64,000 bases of DNA from Suillus spraguei (Eukaryota > Basidiomycota > Agaricomycetes > Boletales > Suillaceae). A program made the translations under genes and the position numbers. The stretch is from the NCBI GenBank assembly GCA_016800925.1, contig JABCPU010000082.1, forward strand, positions 145,979 through 209,978. Direction: 5' to 3'. Numbering within the stretch: position 1 is the stretch's first letter; every line of letters starts with the position of its first letter. The notes beneath the pieces were generated by a model. That model worked only from the letters and a program-made list of their open reading frames with translations. It made no database searches and was not told the DNA's origin. Shown here piece by piece: positions 22,334 through 37,285 of this stretch.

Positions 22334-23445
22334 ATGCCACCTCGCATACTCGCATACTCTGCTACGGCCGGATTCAGACACGACAGCATCGAGGCTTCCA
22401 TCGAGGCTCTTAAAGCCAAGGAATCCGCCCTCGACGTAAAATTCGACTTCACCGAGGACAAGTCAAAGTTTACGGATGAGAACTTATCTCAGTATGATGC
22501 CATCTTGTTCTTGAACAACTCCGGCATCAGTACAGTCTACATTCTTAATAGCCAGTGCAATGAAAACTAATGGCTTTCACCAGTCCTTGATGATACGGGG
22601 AAGGCCGCTCTACAGAACTATCTCAATCTTGGCGGTAACTTCCTTGCTATTCACTGCGCCGCAGACGCCCTTCGTGATACGCCCTTCTTCGGGAGGCAGA
22701 TTGGTACGCTGTGATATTAAGGTCCGATGGTCCGGGGTTTTACATTCACACAGGTGCCTATTTCGACTACCACCCTGATATCCAGGAATCAGTAGGTCGT
22801 AGCAAGTTTTGCGGCCACACGATTCTCATGAGTGCTATCATTTCAGGCTGTGGATGTCCTGGATAAGACGCACCCTAGTACTGTCATGCTACCGGATAAA
22901 TGGCGCTTGCTGGACGAGATGTGTGCTTGTTTAGGAGCATCTTTTTCAATCCACTGATTTCTAAAAGGTACAACTTTGAGTCGGACCCTCGCGCCATCGG
23001 AGCCAAGATCCTTCTGGCAGCCGACGAGTCAAGCTACCAAGGTAATGTTTATGGGCCAAGTAAACGTGTGGGCTGACCATAATCAATGATGTTCAAGATC
23101 CTCAGGCAAAAGAGAAGACTTTGCGCCATGGATCTCCCCACCCAATTGGTGAGTCCTTAACTTGAGCAGTATCAACCCGCCTTGATATGTCGTAGCTTGG
23201 TACCAGGAACGAGGTGCCGGTGTTGAAGGCCATGGCATTGCTGGTCGCAGCTGGTTCACTGGGCTCGGTCATTGTATCGAAATATGGAGCGTAAGTCTGA
23301 TATACTTGTCTTGGGTTGAAAGTAAACAAAACCTTCTCAGGATGACCTCTTCTTGGGTCACGTCATGGGGGGTATCAAGTGGGTGCTGCAATCGAAGACC
23401 ACGAAAGCATTTAACGCCAATGGCAATGTCGGTAATGCATCCTGA
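22334..23445 (+). CDS. ThuA-like domain protein
   Basis: The protein starts MPPRILAYSATAGFRHDSI and is built from about eight exons with short introns (for example after 22522, 22702 and 22790). It carries the ThuA fold motifs in order: the RH of the first strand, YDAILFLNNSG, GNFLAIHCAADALRDTPFF with the class-I amidotransferase-like position, GAYFDYHPD, then VMLPDKWRLLDEMYNF, AWYQERGAGVEGHGIAGR and SWFTGLGH, ending IKWVLQS and a short tail to TGA 23443-23445. ThuA proteins are linked to sugar metabolism in bacteria; the exact activity in fungi is not settled. There is no signal peptide, so it is probably intracellular. The next gene converges from the right, with a 125-base gap. Confidence 0.85.
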
Positions 23446-23570
23446 GACCTGAGCGAGAGCAGTGTATCGATTGGCGATGGAATGTATACAGCGTGGGAAA
23501 TGATATGTAAATGCAGAGCGAGAGGGAATGATTAAGAGTGTGGAATGGAATATGCATGTTCCCAGGACAA

Positions 23571-25457
23571 TCATTGAGGTCTGCATTCTGGCTCGCCTCC
23601 CATGTTGTCATCGTCATAGTCGTCACCGTCTTCATCCTCCCAGTCATCTTCGTCTCCTTCTCCAAACTGCGATGCAAATCCTTGATCAAAGAAATCCGAA
23701 CCAGCCGGGAAAGACCGGGCACGCACGTCCACAATATCCCCCTCTTCATATGGGACTTCATCGACAATTTCAGGCATTGGGTCCATGTCAGGTTTCTTTG
23801 ACGGCAAAAGCCTCTCCAATGCCTCCAAGACCCAGCAATTAGCGAATACTCTACATAGTTGTATACATACATACCGGCTTGTTCACGGACTGCAGCCATT
23901 GTGCATCAGGCATTTCTATGTCGAGAACTATGAACAAGTCGCCTTTCTGATCTGGGTGTTTGTGTGTAGGCATGCCTTCTCCACGAAGTTTTATAGAATC
24001 TCCGGGTCGGATAATCCTGCCTGGTGGACTGGAGACCCGAATGCCCCTCCCGTCAAGGTGCTTAATCAAGATGCGAGAAAAACCTAGAAGTGCTTCGGAT
24101 AGCGTGATCTTGACATTTGTCAATAAATTACTGCCTGAGCGCTCAAAAGACTCGTGGTGAGCAGTTTTGAGTTTGAAAATCACGTCACCAGCGGGGATAC
24201 CGGGCTGTTGTGCATCAATCAACACCGTCGTTCAAGAAACGATATCACCCACCTGCTGATCGCCCGCACCTGCAAGGACAATTCGGTGTCCATCTGGCAT
24301 GCCCTTCTCGATAAAAATTTCTTGTCGTGTCTTTTCCTCTACTGTCTTTTCACCCTTGCATTTTTTACACCTACCTAGCATGAGTGACCACAAATGCACA
24401 TGCATGGCAGAACGAACCGGTCTTTCTCTTTCAGTTTACTGCCTTGACCATTGCACTCGGTACATTTCGTCCGTGCTGTACCATACCGTGAAGCGGCGAT
24501 CTCGAAAGAAATGTCCGATGGAATGTTCAAAAAGTAGTATAGTTTCGTACCTGTGTTTGGATAAAAGTCCAGCCTTTTCCTTCGCAGTGGACGCACTCCT
24601 TAGGCTTCATGTTGCCCCGGGCTCCAGAACTGAGTTGACGAGGTCTTGATTAACCGTTGACCTAGAACGGGCTCTCACCACATACCCTTGACAAGTGCCG
24701 CAAATGATCTCTCTCTCCATATTCATCCTCACAGGCTTTCCATTGTATAAATCTTCCAGCGTAACATCATAGGGAACCTCCGTATCTTGCCCCTTGTGTC
24801 GACGGGCCCCCCCTCCAGGCCCCCCTCCACCTATGTCGAAGAAAGTTGCGCCGCCACCGAAGAATTGAGCAAAGAGATCTGCAGCATCCATGCCACTTGG
24901 TCCCCCTGAACCTGGTCCTAGTCCAGCCATCCCGCTTTCGTCGTATAGTGCCCTGCTTTCTGGATCACCAAGGATCTCGTAGCTAGAAGGTAGGTGTGAC
25001 CGTCAGGTGAGTTTGAGGAAACAGGAGATGGAACAGACGCGGCAGCCATCTCCTGGAATTTCTGAGCAGCTTGAGGGTCATTAGGATTCTGTGTTATAAC
25101 AAATCGTAACCGGCGACCGGGGTAATTGCATGAAACCAAACCTTGTCCTGTCAAACGCGATGGTCAGCCGATTCTGGAGAATGAGCATTCTGCGGATAAA
25201 CTTACGGGATGATGTTCCTTAGCCTGTGAAGGTGTAAGAGTTTATTAATGGATCAAATGTGAATTCGCACCTTTTTCCGATAGGCCTTTTTGATATCATC
25301 TTGTGTAAACTGTTCAGGCCAAGCGCATCGGAATAAAGCATTTAGACGTACCTTCACTGGCGGACGGCGGAACACCTAAAAGATCATAAAGCTCGGTATC
25401 TACAGGCACTGCATAATTGTCAGTAGTCAGTTGCAGAGATTGTAACTGAAACCAACT
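23571..25457 (-). CDS. Type I (DnaJA/Ydj1-like) Hsp40 co-chaperone
   Basis: DnaJ proteins stimulate Hsp70 ATPase and deliver substrates. The J domain is spread over several tiny exons: TELYDLLGVPPSASE, then FTQDDIKKAYRKK, AKEHHP, DK, and YEILGDPESRALYDESG; the HPD loop is assembled across introns. A Gly-rich region (GPGSGGPSGMDAADLFAQFF) follows, then the cysteine-rich zinc region (ICGTCQG ... CTECNGQGSKLKEKD ...) and the C-terminal substrate domains (RPGDSIKLRGEGMPTHKHPD). The tail is very acidic and no CAAX box is visible. The start codon appears split: A at 25457 is the last base of exon 1 and TG at 25408-25407 opens exon 2. It is divergent from the rRNA methyltransferase gene. Confidence 0.9.
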
Positions 25458-25826
25458 TTTTCTTTCCAGAGATGGAGGAACACGGCAGTTAGCTTTAGCG
25501 TCGTGAAGCGCGTTTTGGGAAGACGCGCTTCGGAGTTTCAAATAGTCGACTTGAAAAAAACTTGGTTCGAGTAGTTGCGTTCAGCGCTTAGCCTGAAGTT
25601 TGGTGCATGTTACTAGCATAGGTGAGCCACAGTTCTTTTTTTCATCTCCAGAATGATGTTTCAAACATTATCTACATTGTCTTACTGGGCTCGCCTAGAA
25701 ATGACGAACATTCAAACCTGACTTCTTCCAACATCCCACTTGTATCCTCATGCTTATGATTCTTCCGTTCTCTATAGGTTCTCGTCCTGGCACTGATGCC
25801 TTCATACTTGTACATAGTGCCCTGCA
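25458..25826. promoter_or_regulatory. Divergent promoter region, DnaJ / NSUN5-type gene
   Basis: A 369-base gap separates two divergent start sites. I see no clear TATA box; short pyrimidine runs occur on the strand leading into each gene. Confidence 0.4.
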
Positions 25827-27636
25827 ATGAACTTCTACTTTGAGGCTTCTGAAGTACTTAATCGTCTCGATGCAAAAGAAGGCTCCATCAAAGGCATCCT
25901 AGCCACTTTGCCCGATAGCAATAGATCGAGAACAGCTGCGCTTGTCATCGAAACACTCAAATGTCAGTCATGGTGCATCACGTTATTAGATGTAGACATT
26001 TATGCACCCTTCAGACAAATCTGTCCTCTCCGATGTCATCCAGGCATCCAAGCTCCTTACCGAGGAAAAGAAGAGAATCAATTCTTTGAATTTAGCCCTG
26101 GTGCTAGTGCACGATACACTGCTCGCGAATGGCATTCAGGCCGGAGATGGACCCATCAAACAAGCCATTTTAAGGCACAAGACTAGGCTGAAGAGCGAAC
26201 TGCAGCGAATCAAAATAAAGCGAGGCGTCAAATCTGATTTGGAGTTGACTCACACCAGTGACAATAGAGCAGGTCAGAACACAACCAATAGAAACATCAC
26301 TTGATGAACCATCTTTGCAGCGAAAATTCCTCGCTACGTTCGTGTCAATAGTTTGATGTGGTCGACGGAAGAAGCCATATTATTCTATACTAAACGTGGT
26401 TTTCAACTGGAAGGCCCCTTTGCATCAAGGTCAGTCATGTACCCTGGGACGTTCCTGAGTGCTAATACCGTTCGCTTGTCTCAGTAAAGGGTTTGGAATT
26501 GATGAGCATATACCAGATCTGCTGGCATTCAACCCTGCTCTACAGTTTCGCAATGATCCTTCCTATAAAACTGGCAAGATCATTCTACAAGACAAGGCGT
26601 CATGTTTCTCCGCGTTTGTGCTATCACCTCCCTGTAACGATCCAAATGCTGTTGTGATAGACGCAACAGCTGCTCCCGGAAACAAAACATCACATCTGAG
26701 CGCACTGATGGGTAACAAGGGAAAGGTATTCTATTTACCTCGCGTCCGATTTAAACCCTTTGACGATGTGGTAGTTATATGCTTTTGAGAGGGACAAAAG
26801 TCGCTTTTCGACGTTGAAAATGATGCTCGCCAAGGCTGCTTGTCGGAATGTAGAAGCCGTCAATGCTGATTTTCTCACTATTGACCCTTCCGATCCGAAA
26901 TATTCACTGGCAACTCATATGTGTGTCCTACTCCGAACACCCTCGAATTCCACTCACTTCTACTAGCTTGCTTGATCCCTCCTGCAGTGGTTCAGGTATC
27001 GTAAATCGTTTAGACTACTTGCTTGAAGATGGCGAGTCTCTCGTATATTTTCTTCAACTCGGCTGACGCTTCCACAGAGATAGAAGTGGTGGAAGAAGAC
27101 CGATTGAACAAACTGGCCGCTTTTCAGTTGATGATGGTTAAGCACGCGATGAAATGTGAGTAGTTTGGAGAATGGTGGATATAGAATGACTTATTATTTT
27201 GTCTTTAGTTCCACATGTGCAGAAAATCGTTTATTCCACCTGTAGCATTCATGCGACAGAAAACGAGCGTGTTATTAGCCATGCCCTTCGGTCGGAAGAG
27301 GCAGAGAATAGTCATTTCAAGCTTGCACCTCGGAACGACGTCCTGCCTGCGTGGAACCGTCGAGGGCAGGCGGAAGAGATGAAAAGCACAAGTAAATACT
27401 GGTTCCGCCCAACACATTCATTAAAGTGATACGCATCTTCAGGTGACGCGGATAGCCTAGTTCGTTGCTCCCCAGGCGAAGATGGCACAAACGGCTTTTT
27501 CGTTTCGTGCTTCATTCGAGAACGTCATTGTGTGCTCCCTCGAACTGAACCATTGAAGAAGCGGAAAGCGGAAACTGAGGAAGTGGCTCCGGAGAAGAGG
27601 AAGAGGAAACGCAAGAAAAAGGTCAAAACAGAATGA
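25827..27636 (+). CDS. RCM1: 25S rRNA (cytosine-C5) methyltransferase, NSUN5/Rcm1 type
   Basis: Predicted to methylate a conserved cytosine of large-subunit rRNA using SAM. The protein starts MNFYFEASEVLNRLDAKEG, typical of the NSUN5 N-terminal helix. Exons joined by short introns give IPRYVRVNSLMWSTEEA (RNA-binding), then the SAM motif VIDATAAPGNKTSHLSAL, FAFERDKSRFSTLK after a splice, HILLDPSCSGSG (motif IV with the release cysteine) and IVYSTCSIHATENE with the catalytic TCS cysteine of motif VI. The C-terminus is a basic KKRKAETEE...KRKRKKKVK tail that fits a nucleolar protein. Stop TGA 27634-27636. All key residues are intact. Confidence 0.9.
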
Positions 27637-27639
27637 GAT

Positions 27640-28440
27640 CATCTTCCCTCGACCTGTTAATACACTTTCATGTCGAAATTTCCATCCACAAAATATAAGC
27701 ATATTTTGAGCTGTCAACCACCCACGCGTGCGCTGTCCCCAGTGCGATGTGAATATATTTTCTAAATCCAATTCATGTCCTTTTGAGACAGGATGGTATA
27801 TTCCAGTCTGAGGGGCCTCGGTGTCCCAATCGCATCTCTGGATGTACGAATGCCCTGTTGTGAGGCTTCCACCAGTCCGCCATTCTCCGACGTGAACGTT
27901 CATTACCAGCAACCTCTGGAGCATATGGAAGGATGCCTGCGGCTCACTATTTCCCGCCAGCGCTTGAATCACCAGAATGGTAATGTCAGCAACTCCAGCC
28001 ATCAGATCTTGGATCGTGTCACTTTCTGAGTTCCTCTTCAAAATCCGCGAAGCAGTGGGTGACGAAGTCATTCTCTGTGCGTTTTTGCTAGCATCGTCGG
28101 CAGTCGAACTGATCAAGCTTCAAGTTTGGTGCTTCGAGTTGACAACTATATGCCAATAGTGATTACATAGAATATTCATCTCTGGAACGGCTGAATAGCC
28201 GCACAAGAGTCTTCCTAATGCAGCCCATTGAACGACTGAATACGACTTGACAAATTTTAAGTGCATGGCATGGTCATATGCACCTCCATTCAATTCCGAT
28301 TGTAGAATTGGAACGAGTTCAGTCATTTTCATAGCAAGCGTAATTCACCTCGAGTTGAACTCGCCTCAACAGCGACAATATGAAAAGCATGTGTAGACTA
28401 TCCCTGATGCCTGCCGCTCAGGAAATGGAGCAAACCAATG
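27640..28440 (-). other. Possible minus-strand exons of an unknown gene
   Basis: Between two converging genes a minus-strand frame starts MKMTELVPILQSELNGGAYD at 28332, and a second frame contains SRILKRNSESDTIQDLMAG and ITILVIQALAGNSEPQ (about 28100-27900). They could be two exons of a small protein, but I found no donor and acceptor that join them in phase. No family recognised. Confidence 0.3.
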
Positions 28441-28447
28441 ATGATAA

Positions 28448-29134
28448 TCATTTCTAAGTGACCACATTAATAAAACCACAATGAAATAGGGGGGAAAGGG
28501 ACACACCAAAATGATACCATCAAACCGCTGCTTGAACCAAGCCATGGTGTCATCTCTCCTCACTCGGTGTTGGAACCCAATACGTGCCCGTCTCTCTTTT
28601 CTTCTGGCAACACGAGCACCAGGGCGACCCATCACGACGTAAAAGTCCATTCCGAAGATACCGATTCCAGGATCGTATCTCGCACCGAGATCGATGTGCT
28701 CCTGGATACCGAAACCGAAGTTACCGGTCTCCGAGAAGTTCTTCCGACGTAGCTCATACTCCTTCACTTTGAGACCACGCTCAAGAATCTCCTCTGCCTT
28801 GGGTCCACGGATAGTAACGTGGACAGCAATCTTCTCATTACGACGGATACCGAATGTACGGACGGTGTAGCGAGCTTTCGAGGTGACAGGTGTTTGACCG
28901 GTGAGCTGTTCAAGGACTTTGGATGCACGGGTGAGACGATCACCAGACTCGCCAACACAAATGTCTAGATGAGTGCCTTAGCACCATATGAGAACACGAG
29001 AAGAGAGGCGCACTGATGACGAGCTTGTCAATCTTCAGCTCCTTCATGGGGTTGGTGGGTGCTGTTTTTTGTTCGGCCTGCAGCATGAATTTCGTTAGGC
29101 GAGCTTGCGAGAACATGCATCAGTTACTCACCAT
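28448..29134 (-). CDS. RPL11: 60S ribosomal protein L11 (uL5)
   Basis: A component of the large ribosomal subunit central protuberance that binds 5S rRNA. Exon 1 is only the start codon (29134-29132), directly followed by GTGAGT. Exon 2 gives [19 protein letters not shown] and exon 3 continues [20 protein letters not shown], then [20 protein letters not shown], then [20 protein letters not shown] and [18 protein letters not shown]. The last intron (GTGTGT...TTAG) leads to a two-codon final exon, Lys then stop at 28450-28448. Length is about 175 residues, as in other eukaryotes. It is divergent from the XPB gene. Confidence 0.96.
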
Positions 29135-29419
29135 TGCGTCGTAACTTCTAGTTAACTTCCAGCGTTATTTTGTCGCTGTCGAGGAATGCGCGAGGCTAGA
29201 TGTGTCCACATTTGGATTCTGGAGGCTGAATTCTAATTTATAAACTAGACAGCTGGTTCGGCAAAATCCGATTACAATGTCTTACATGATATGCTAATGA
29301 CGTATTACTAATATTTATTGTACATGCTGACAAATACTGTTGCCTGCCATTCGGTGCCGTGAAGGCTCACTTGTTCAGCGGTTACCACTACCGTACTCTG
29401 TACCGGGTTGCTGTAAAAC
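29135..29419. promoter_or_regulatory. Divergent promoter region, RPL11 / XPB
   Basis: A 285-base gap between the start codons of a ribosomal protein gene and a general transcription factor gene. No TATA box stands out and no known ribosomal-protein promoter element was identified by eye. Confidence 0.4.
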
Positions 29420-32768
<3,349 letters not shown>

Positions 32769-33542
32769 GTGCTATCATTGGAAGTCGAGGACTGGACCCG
32801 CGGTTTCCACCGTTGTCACATTGTTGAAGCTTTGATAATTTGTCATGCTCTCATAGGGTACCTTAACGCCACCGTTAATCCAAATACATTGTTTTTTTTG
32901 TTAATTCTATGATACGGTGACGCATAGGAAGACTGGGGCTGGAGCGACTACGTAGCAGATTCTTATAGAGCCTACCGGTATGTGTAGGACACACTAAAAC
33001 CGTGTCACATCCCCTGTAATTCTCTTCCAAAAGGGTACTTCCAGAGAGAATGAGAGATTGAAGAAGTTGATTGACCAAAATTGGATTGGAAGTCTGGAAA
33101 GGTACGAAACCCAGATAAAAATGTAGGATTGCGGTAGTTGTACAAAGTAGAAGATTCACCTGTGCACCTACTGGTACAGCAGTGGTATCGAGGTAAACAC
33201 TGCCTGACGAATTAATTGACGTGGCTCAGAAACTAATCATGACAAAACGTCGAAAGGACTTGTCACATCAGATTACTAAATTTGGGTTGCCGAAAACGGC
33301 AAAAGACTGAGTTTGTGCGGAGATCGGTTCGGAGCGAAAAAAGTAGGTCTGGCCCAGGCTTAGTCCAGCCTGTGACCTTGATCGAATAGGGATCGAATGC
33401 GGACGTGAATACACAAGATCTAGTTTGCCCGATGGATTGGTCCCTTTTTATATGTTCTCCTGCCTTCCATCTCTTTAGGTCCTTTCCTCCCCGCCTTCAT
33501 CTTCTACTGCTTTTTTCATCCTCAGTCACTTTTAAAATTTAA
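32769..33542. other. Spacer and bZIP promoter
   Basis: A 774-base gap with no supported gene. The last 120 bases before the bZIP start are pyrimidine-rich (ctcccccgc and tcttctactgc type runs), common just upstream of basidiomycete start codons. Confidence 0.4.
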
Positions 33543-34951
33543 ATGTCTTCAAAGCGTGGTCGCAAGCGTAATGACAACCTACCTCCTAATAGAGCTAGGG
33601 ATGTTCAGAGAGCGTTTCGTGCAAGGCGAGCTGCTCATCTACAAGTGCGGCATTTTTATCCAACTTCTATTTCCAATCATCATCTAATTTCACTCCTTTT
33701 CCAGGCTCTCGAGTTGCGAGTATCGGAGCTGGAGGAAGAGAATAATTGCTTAAGAGCTGCACTCAATCTACCTGCAGCTAACCGCCCATCTCTCGGCAAA
33801 GGTCCGACTGGCAAGGATAAATCAAAGTCTCTTGAGACAACGCCTGTTGCTGCTCAGTCAAACTCTTCAAAAAGCCGAGAGTCATCGCCCGTTGCAGAAT
33901 CACCTTCTCCGGGTCGTTCAGAATCCGCTTCTCCCTCCGTGGTCGGCGGTAACTTGCGTACTCCTCCTGTAATGGATGGTCATTGGGAAGAAAGTTTTAT
34001 GATGAGTGATCAACAGTCACAAGGCTCTCATGTATCATCTTCGTCCTCCGCTTCCTATAGTCTTCGTCCAGTTCCCCCGTCTATGTCCCAGAAAAGCTCC
34101 CACCAATTCACCTTTTCGAATCCGATGCCGCCTCCGCGTTCTATGATTTCAAGTAGCGTCTCTACGCACTCCATTCAGCCAAACTATGCACATACCGCAG
34201 ATAGGCCCATTGCAACTGGATATAATGATATGAACTATCTCCTATGCGACGTCCGAGAAAGCGCACATTATCCCTACTCATATCAACCATCCCAGTTCAA
34301 TCCAGATCATGCCATGTCCCCACCGTCTCAGCATCCTATTCATCCATCCCAAAACCATCACCCGCAGCGCACGCCCCTGCCGCATGCCTCAATAACGTAC
34401 CCACAACGGCGTTCAGTCAATGAACCTTCTGCGTTCAGACCGTTAGGACCGATTTGCACCTGCCGAGTCCCCCGCCTCATCCGCAGGCAGTGCGACTAGC
34501 ATCGCCTCCAGCCTCGTCTGCGCAGGATCCACGATCCCATTATACCTCCCATGGCAAGCATCCTAACGCTCTTCGGTGACATTTCAATGGTTGCCACTGC
34601 TGTCGTCCTGTACTTGTTAATTTCCGTTTTCGTCGTAACTATTCTCATCCTTTGTACTATCAGTCCCTTCCTTGCACGACCTCGGGATTTTCACTCCTCA
34701 TTGCTAAATGATTTTAACAACGTCTGTATCGCTATCGCTCGGGAACTTTCTTCTGGGCCACCTAGTCAATTCTACAATAGATGTATACACAGCTATCTGG
34801 TAAAATATTCTTTCCATGTAATAGCTTTAATTCTCCCTGCCGTGCTGGCAATTCCGATGCCCGGACACGACCCATTGCGTTTGAGTCGGTTCGAATCGAC
34901 GATGAACCTGAACCAAGTTTACCAAATTTCCTCTTTAAGCAATTAAGGTGA
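33543..34951 (+). CDS. bZIP transcription factor
   Basis: The basic region reads PPNRARDVQRAFRARRAAHL, with the N-x7-R bZIP signature. One intron (GTGCGG...CCAG) joins it to a leucine zipper, LELRVSELEEENNCLRAAL. The rest is a Ser/Pro/His-rich tail containing PPPRSMISSSVSTHSIQ. Near 34450 the frame slips: the annotated frame would end shortly after in a Cys/Arg-rich stretch, while the next frame continues as HLPSPPPHPQAVRLASPPAS and looks like the true tail; one extra G in ACCGATT would fix it. A further 3' exon (acceptor near 34829, VRIDDEPEPSLPNFLFKQLR) probably ends the protein at TGA 34949-34951. Targets unknown. Confidence 0.8.
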
Positions 34952-35521
34952 CAGGCACCTACCTCACAGCCACCGGGCGCGTACGACATAGATAGCCAAA
35001 TATAGTCTTAACATAAAGACCCCTTGCCAAGGTAACCTTTTCGTGTTTTGCTGGCGACCGCCTCCGACGACGCATCATGGGACAGTATGGGACTATCCGG
35101 GAGTATCCCTGGAATCGCATCAGTCGTACCGGAGCAAAGTACCCTCTGTCACCCTTTCGAGCACCCATCTGATGGTGGCGTCCAATTTTTTTGAGTTAGA
35201 TTATCTGATTACAAGTGACGGGGTATCCATGGGCATCGACATGTGATTGTTTACGACCGCGGTCAATTGTGGCAACTTGCGAGATTCCTCGAGATCTGTC
35301 CAAACAAATTATGCATAAATATTGCACTCACAGCCTAAGACGTGTTGCATCCTAGATTCTCCCGCTATATCGTCGGGGCTCACCTTATGCAGTCGTTCAC
35401 GGGCGCCAGCGGATCTAGACCAACTGGCAAAAACTACGCAATGTATACAACGTGTGCAGGTAGTATCTTGTATGTATATTAACAAGGTGGTATCTTATGT
35501 TTCTCATGCGTCGTCAATTGA
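34952..35521. other. Convergent spacer
   Basis: A 570-base gap between the 3' ends of the bZIP and uracil-DNA glycosylase genes. No gene or repeat is visible. Confidence 0.4.
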
Positions 35522-37107
35522 TTAATCCAGAATGCACCAGTTGACTTTGCCTTGAGGTCCATACTTCTTCTCGAGCCAGTCATTGGCGGCCTTGAAGTGA
35601 CCATTGCCCAGAAAGCCCTTATGAGCACTGAAGGGTGAAGGGTGCTATTTCAAAAGTCAGTCAAGAATACCACAAAACCCGAGCATTCAAGGACGCACGG
35701 CACTATTCAGAATCAAGTGTTTTGTCTAGGTGTTCCTAGTTAGCGCTCGAATGTCACCCGATGAGGCCTTGATGAACTCACCTTGTTGAGTTTAGCCACA
35801 CGCTTTGCGGCCCATGACCCCCAAGCCAAGAATACCACACCACGCCCAATCCCGTTCATCTCAGAATCACCGCCGGACGAAAGATTGGCACCGCCATACT
35901 TATCAACCACATCCACAACTTTGTCAGTAAATTCTTCCCAGCCCTTGCCGGAATGGGACCCTGCATTGTTTGCCTTCACAGTAAGACAGGTGTTTAACAT
36001 GAGGACACCATTATCAGCCCAGGCTGTGAGGTTACTGATTATTATCCAGAAATCCGTGTTAGTACATACACAATTCGGACTCATCTACCTTATCTGATGC
36101 TTACCCATGCTTAGGAGGTTCGAATTCGGGGTACTCGGCCTTAATCTCAGCGTAGATCTAGAAATGCAAGAATGGAGCGTGATGATCAATTACCGGTGAG
36201 AGATTGCGCACGTTTCTCAAGGAAGGCGGCACAGTGACGCCCTTTGGGACGGAGAAACAGAGGCCTAAAAGTCGCGTGACGGCTAGTTAACCTGGGACCG
36301 ATAAATAAGACCGGTATAGCACGGCTTACCATGAGCCTGATTCGCACCGTGGTAGGGGTCCTGGCCAATGATTACGACCTTCACCTTTCCGAGGGGCGTA
36401 TTAGACCACGCATAAATATTTCTTGCTGTTCACGGGTCTCAATTACTCGGTTGACTGGATCTCTTCGCAAAGGACGACATACGTGAAGGGTATACTTTGA
36501 GATTTTTAGCGCTTTCGTCAGGGCCCTGGACTCCTTGCTCCCACAGGAACTTCTTCAGTGATATAAAATACGGCTTTTTGATCTCTTCCTTAAGAAGTTT
36601 CAACCTGAAGAATGGTTCGGTGTCAGCGGAAAAATCATTACACGGCGTCTTATCAGAACAGAATGTAGCGCGGCGTTGTTATGTGAACCGCCCGCCCGCC
36701 CGTACGCACCAACTTTTGCCCATGCATTCGGATTCTAGCTTTAGCAAATGTTTGTGATCATCCGGAATCGATTCAATGTATTGAGACAGAGAGAAAGGTA
36801 TCGCATTCAAACGCTGAACTCCGGCGACCACAATTTTAGCAGAGTCAGGGCCTGACGACGAGGCGTCGAGCTTCACTTTCTTAGCCGCGGGCTTTGCACT
36901 TTTGCAATCCTGTGGTCCAGATAGCATGTCCATGAGAGTTCTTTGCCTCTTTAATGTGCCTGTCGCCTGTGTCGTTGTCGCTGCGACCTTGACTGAGCCA
37001 TCTTGTGATGTCGAACTAGATGGTTCGGTGTCTTTTTTCGCGTCAGAAGTCGAAAGCACTGCTGTTTCTACATCTTCTAAGTAGACGACACGTTGTTCAT
37101 CAGGCAT
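35522..37107 (-). CDS. UNG1: Uracil-DNA glycosylase
   Basis: Removes uracil from DNA as the first step of base excision repair. The gene starts [20 protein letters not shown] at 37107 with a disordered, Lys-rich N-terminus that could hold nuclear or mitochondrial targeting. Exons then give [20 protein letters not shown], with the catalytic Asp of GQDPYHG, then [60 protein letters not shown] and [20 protein letters not shown], which carries the HPSP catalytic His and DNA-intercalation loop. It ends VNWCILD, stop 35524-35522. All UNG family-1 motifs are intact. It is divergent from the dolichol kinase gene. Confidence 0.95.
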
Positions 37108-37285
37108 GACGCTGAGAGGCTATGGAAGAGAAGAAAAACGCGAGGGTCTGCAAGAGGACGCGACATAGACCAAGTCCACATTTTAATTGCTAACTTATGC
37201 CGTAACGGGCTTCGGAGTCTTTTGCTTGTGCTTATTTTTTTTCACTTACGCGTTGGATCACCGCCTCCATATTCAATCAATATAC
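37108..37285. promoter_or_regulatory. Divergent promoter region, UNG / dolichol kinase
   Basis: A short gap (about 180 bases, depending on the uncertain dolichol kinase start) separates the two divergent genes. It is likely to be a shared promoter. Confidence 0.35.

Noticed and set aside
27457..28116. A long minus-strand frame across the end of the NSUN5-type gene
   Set aside because: Its C-terminal part lies antisense to well-conserved exons, so only the part beyond 27640 was kept, as a low-confidence note.
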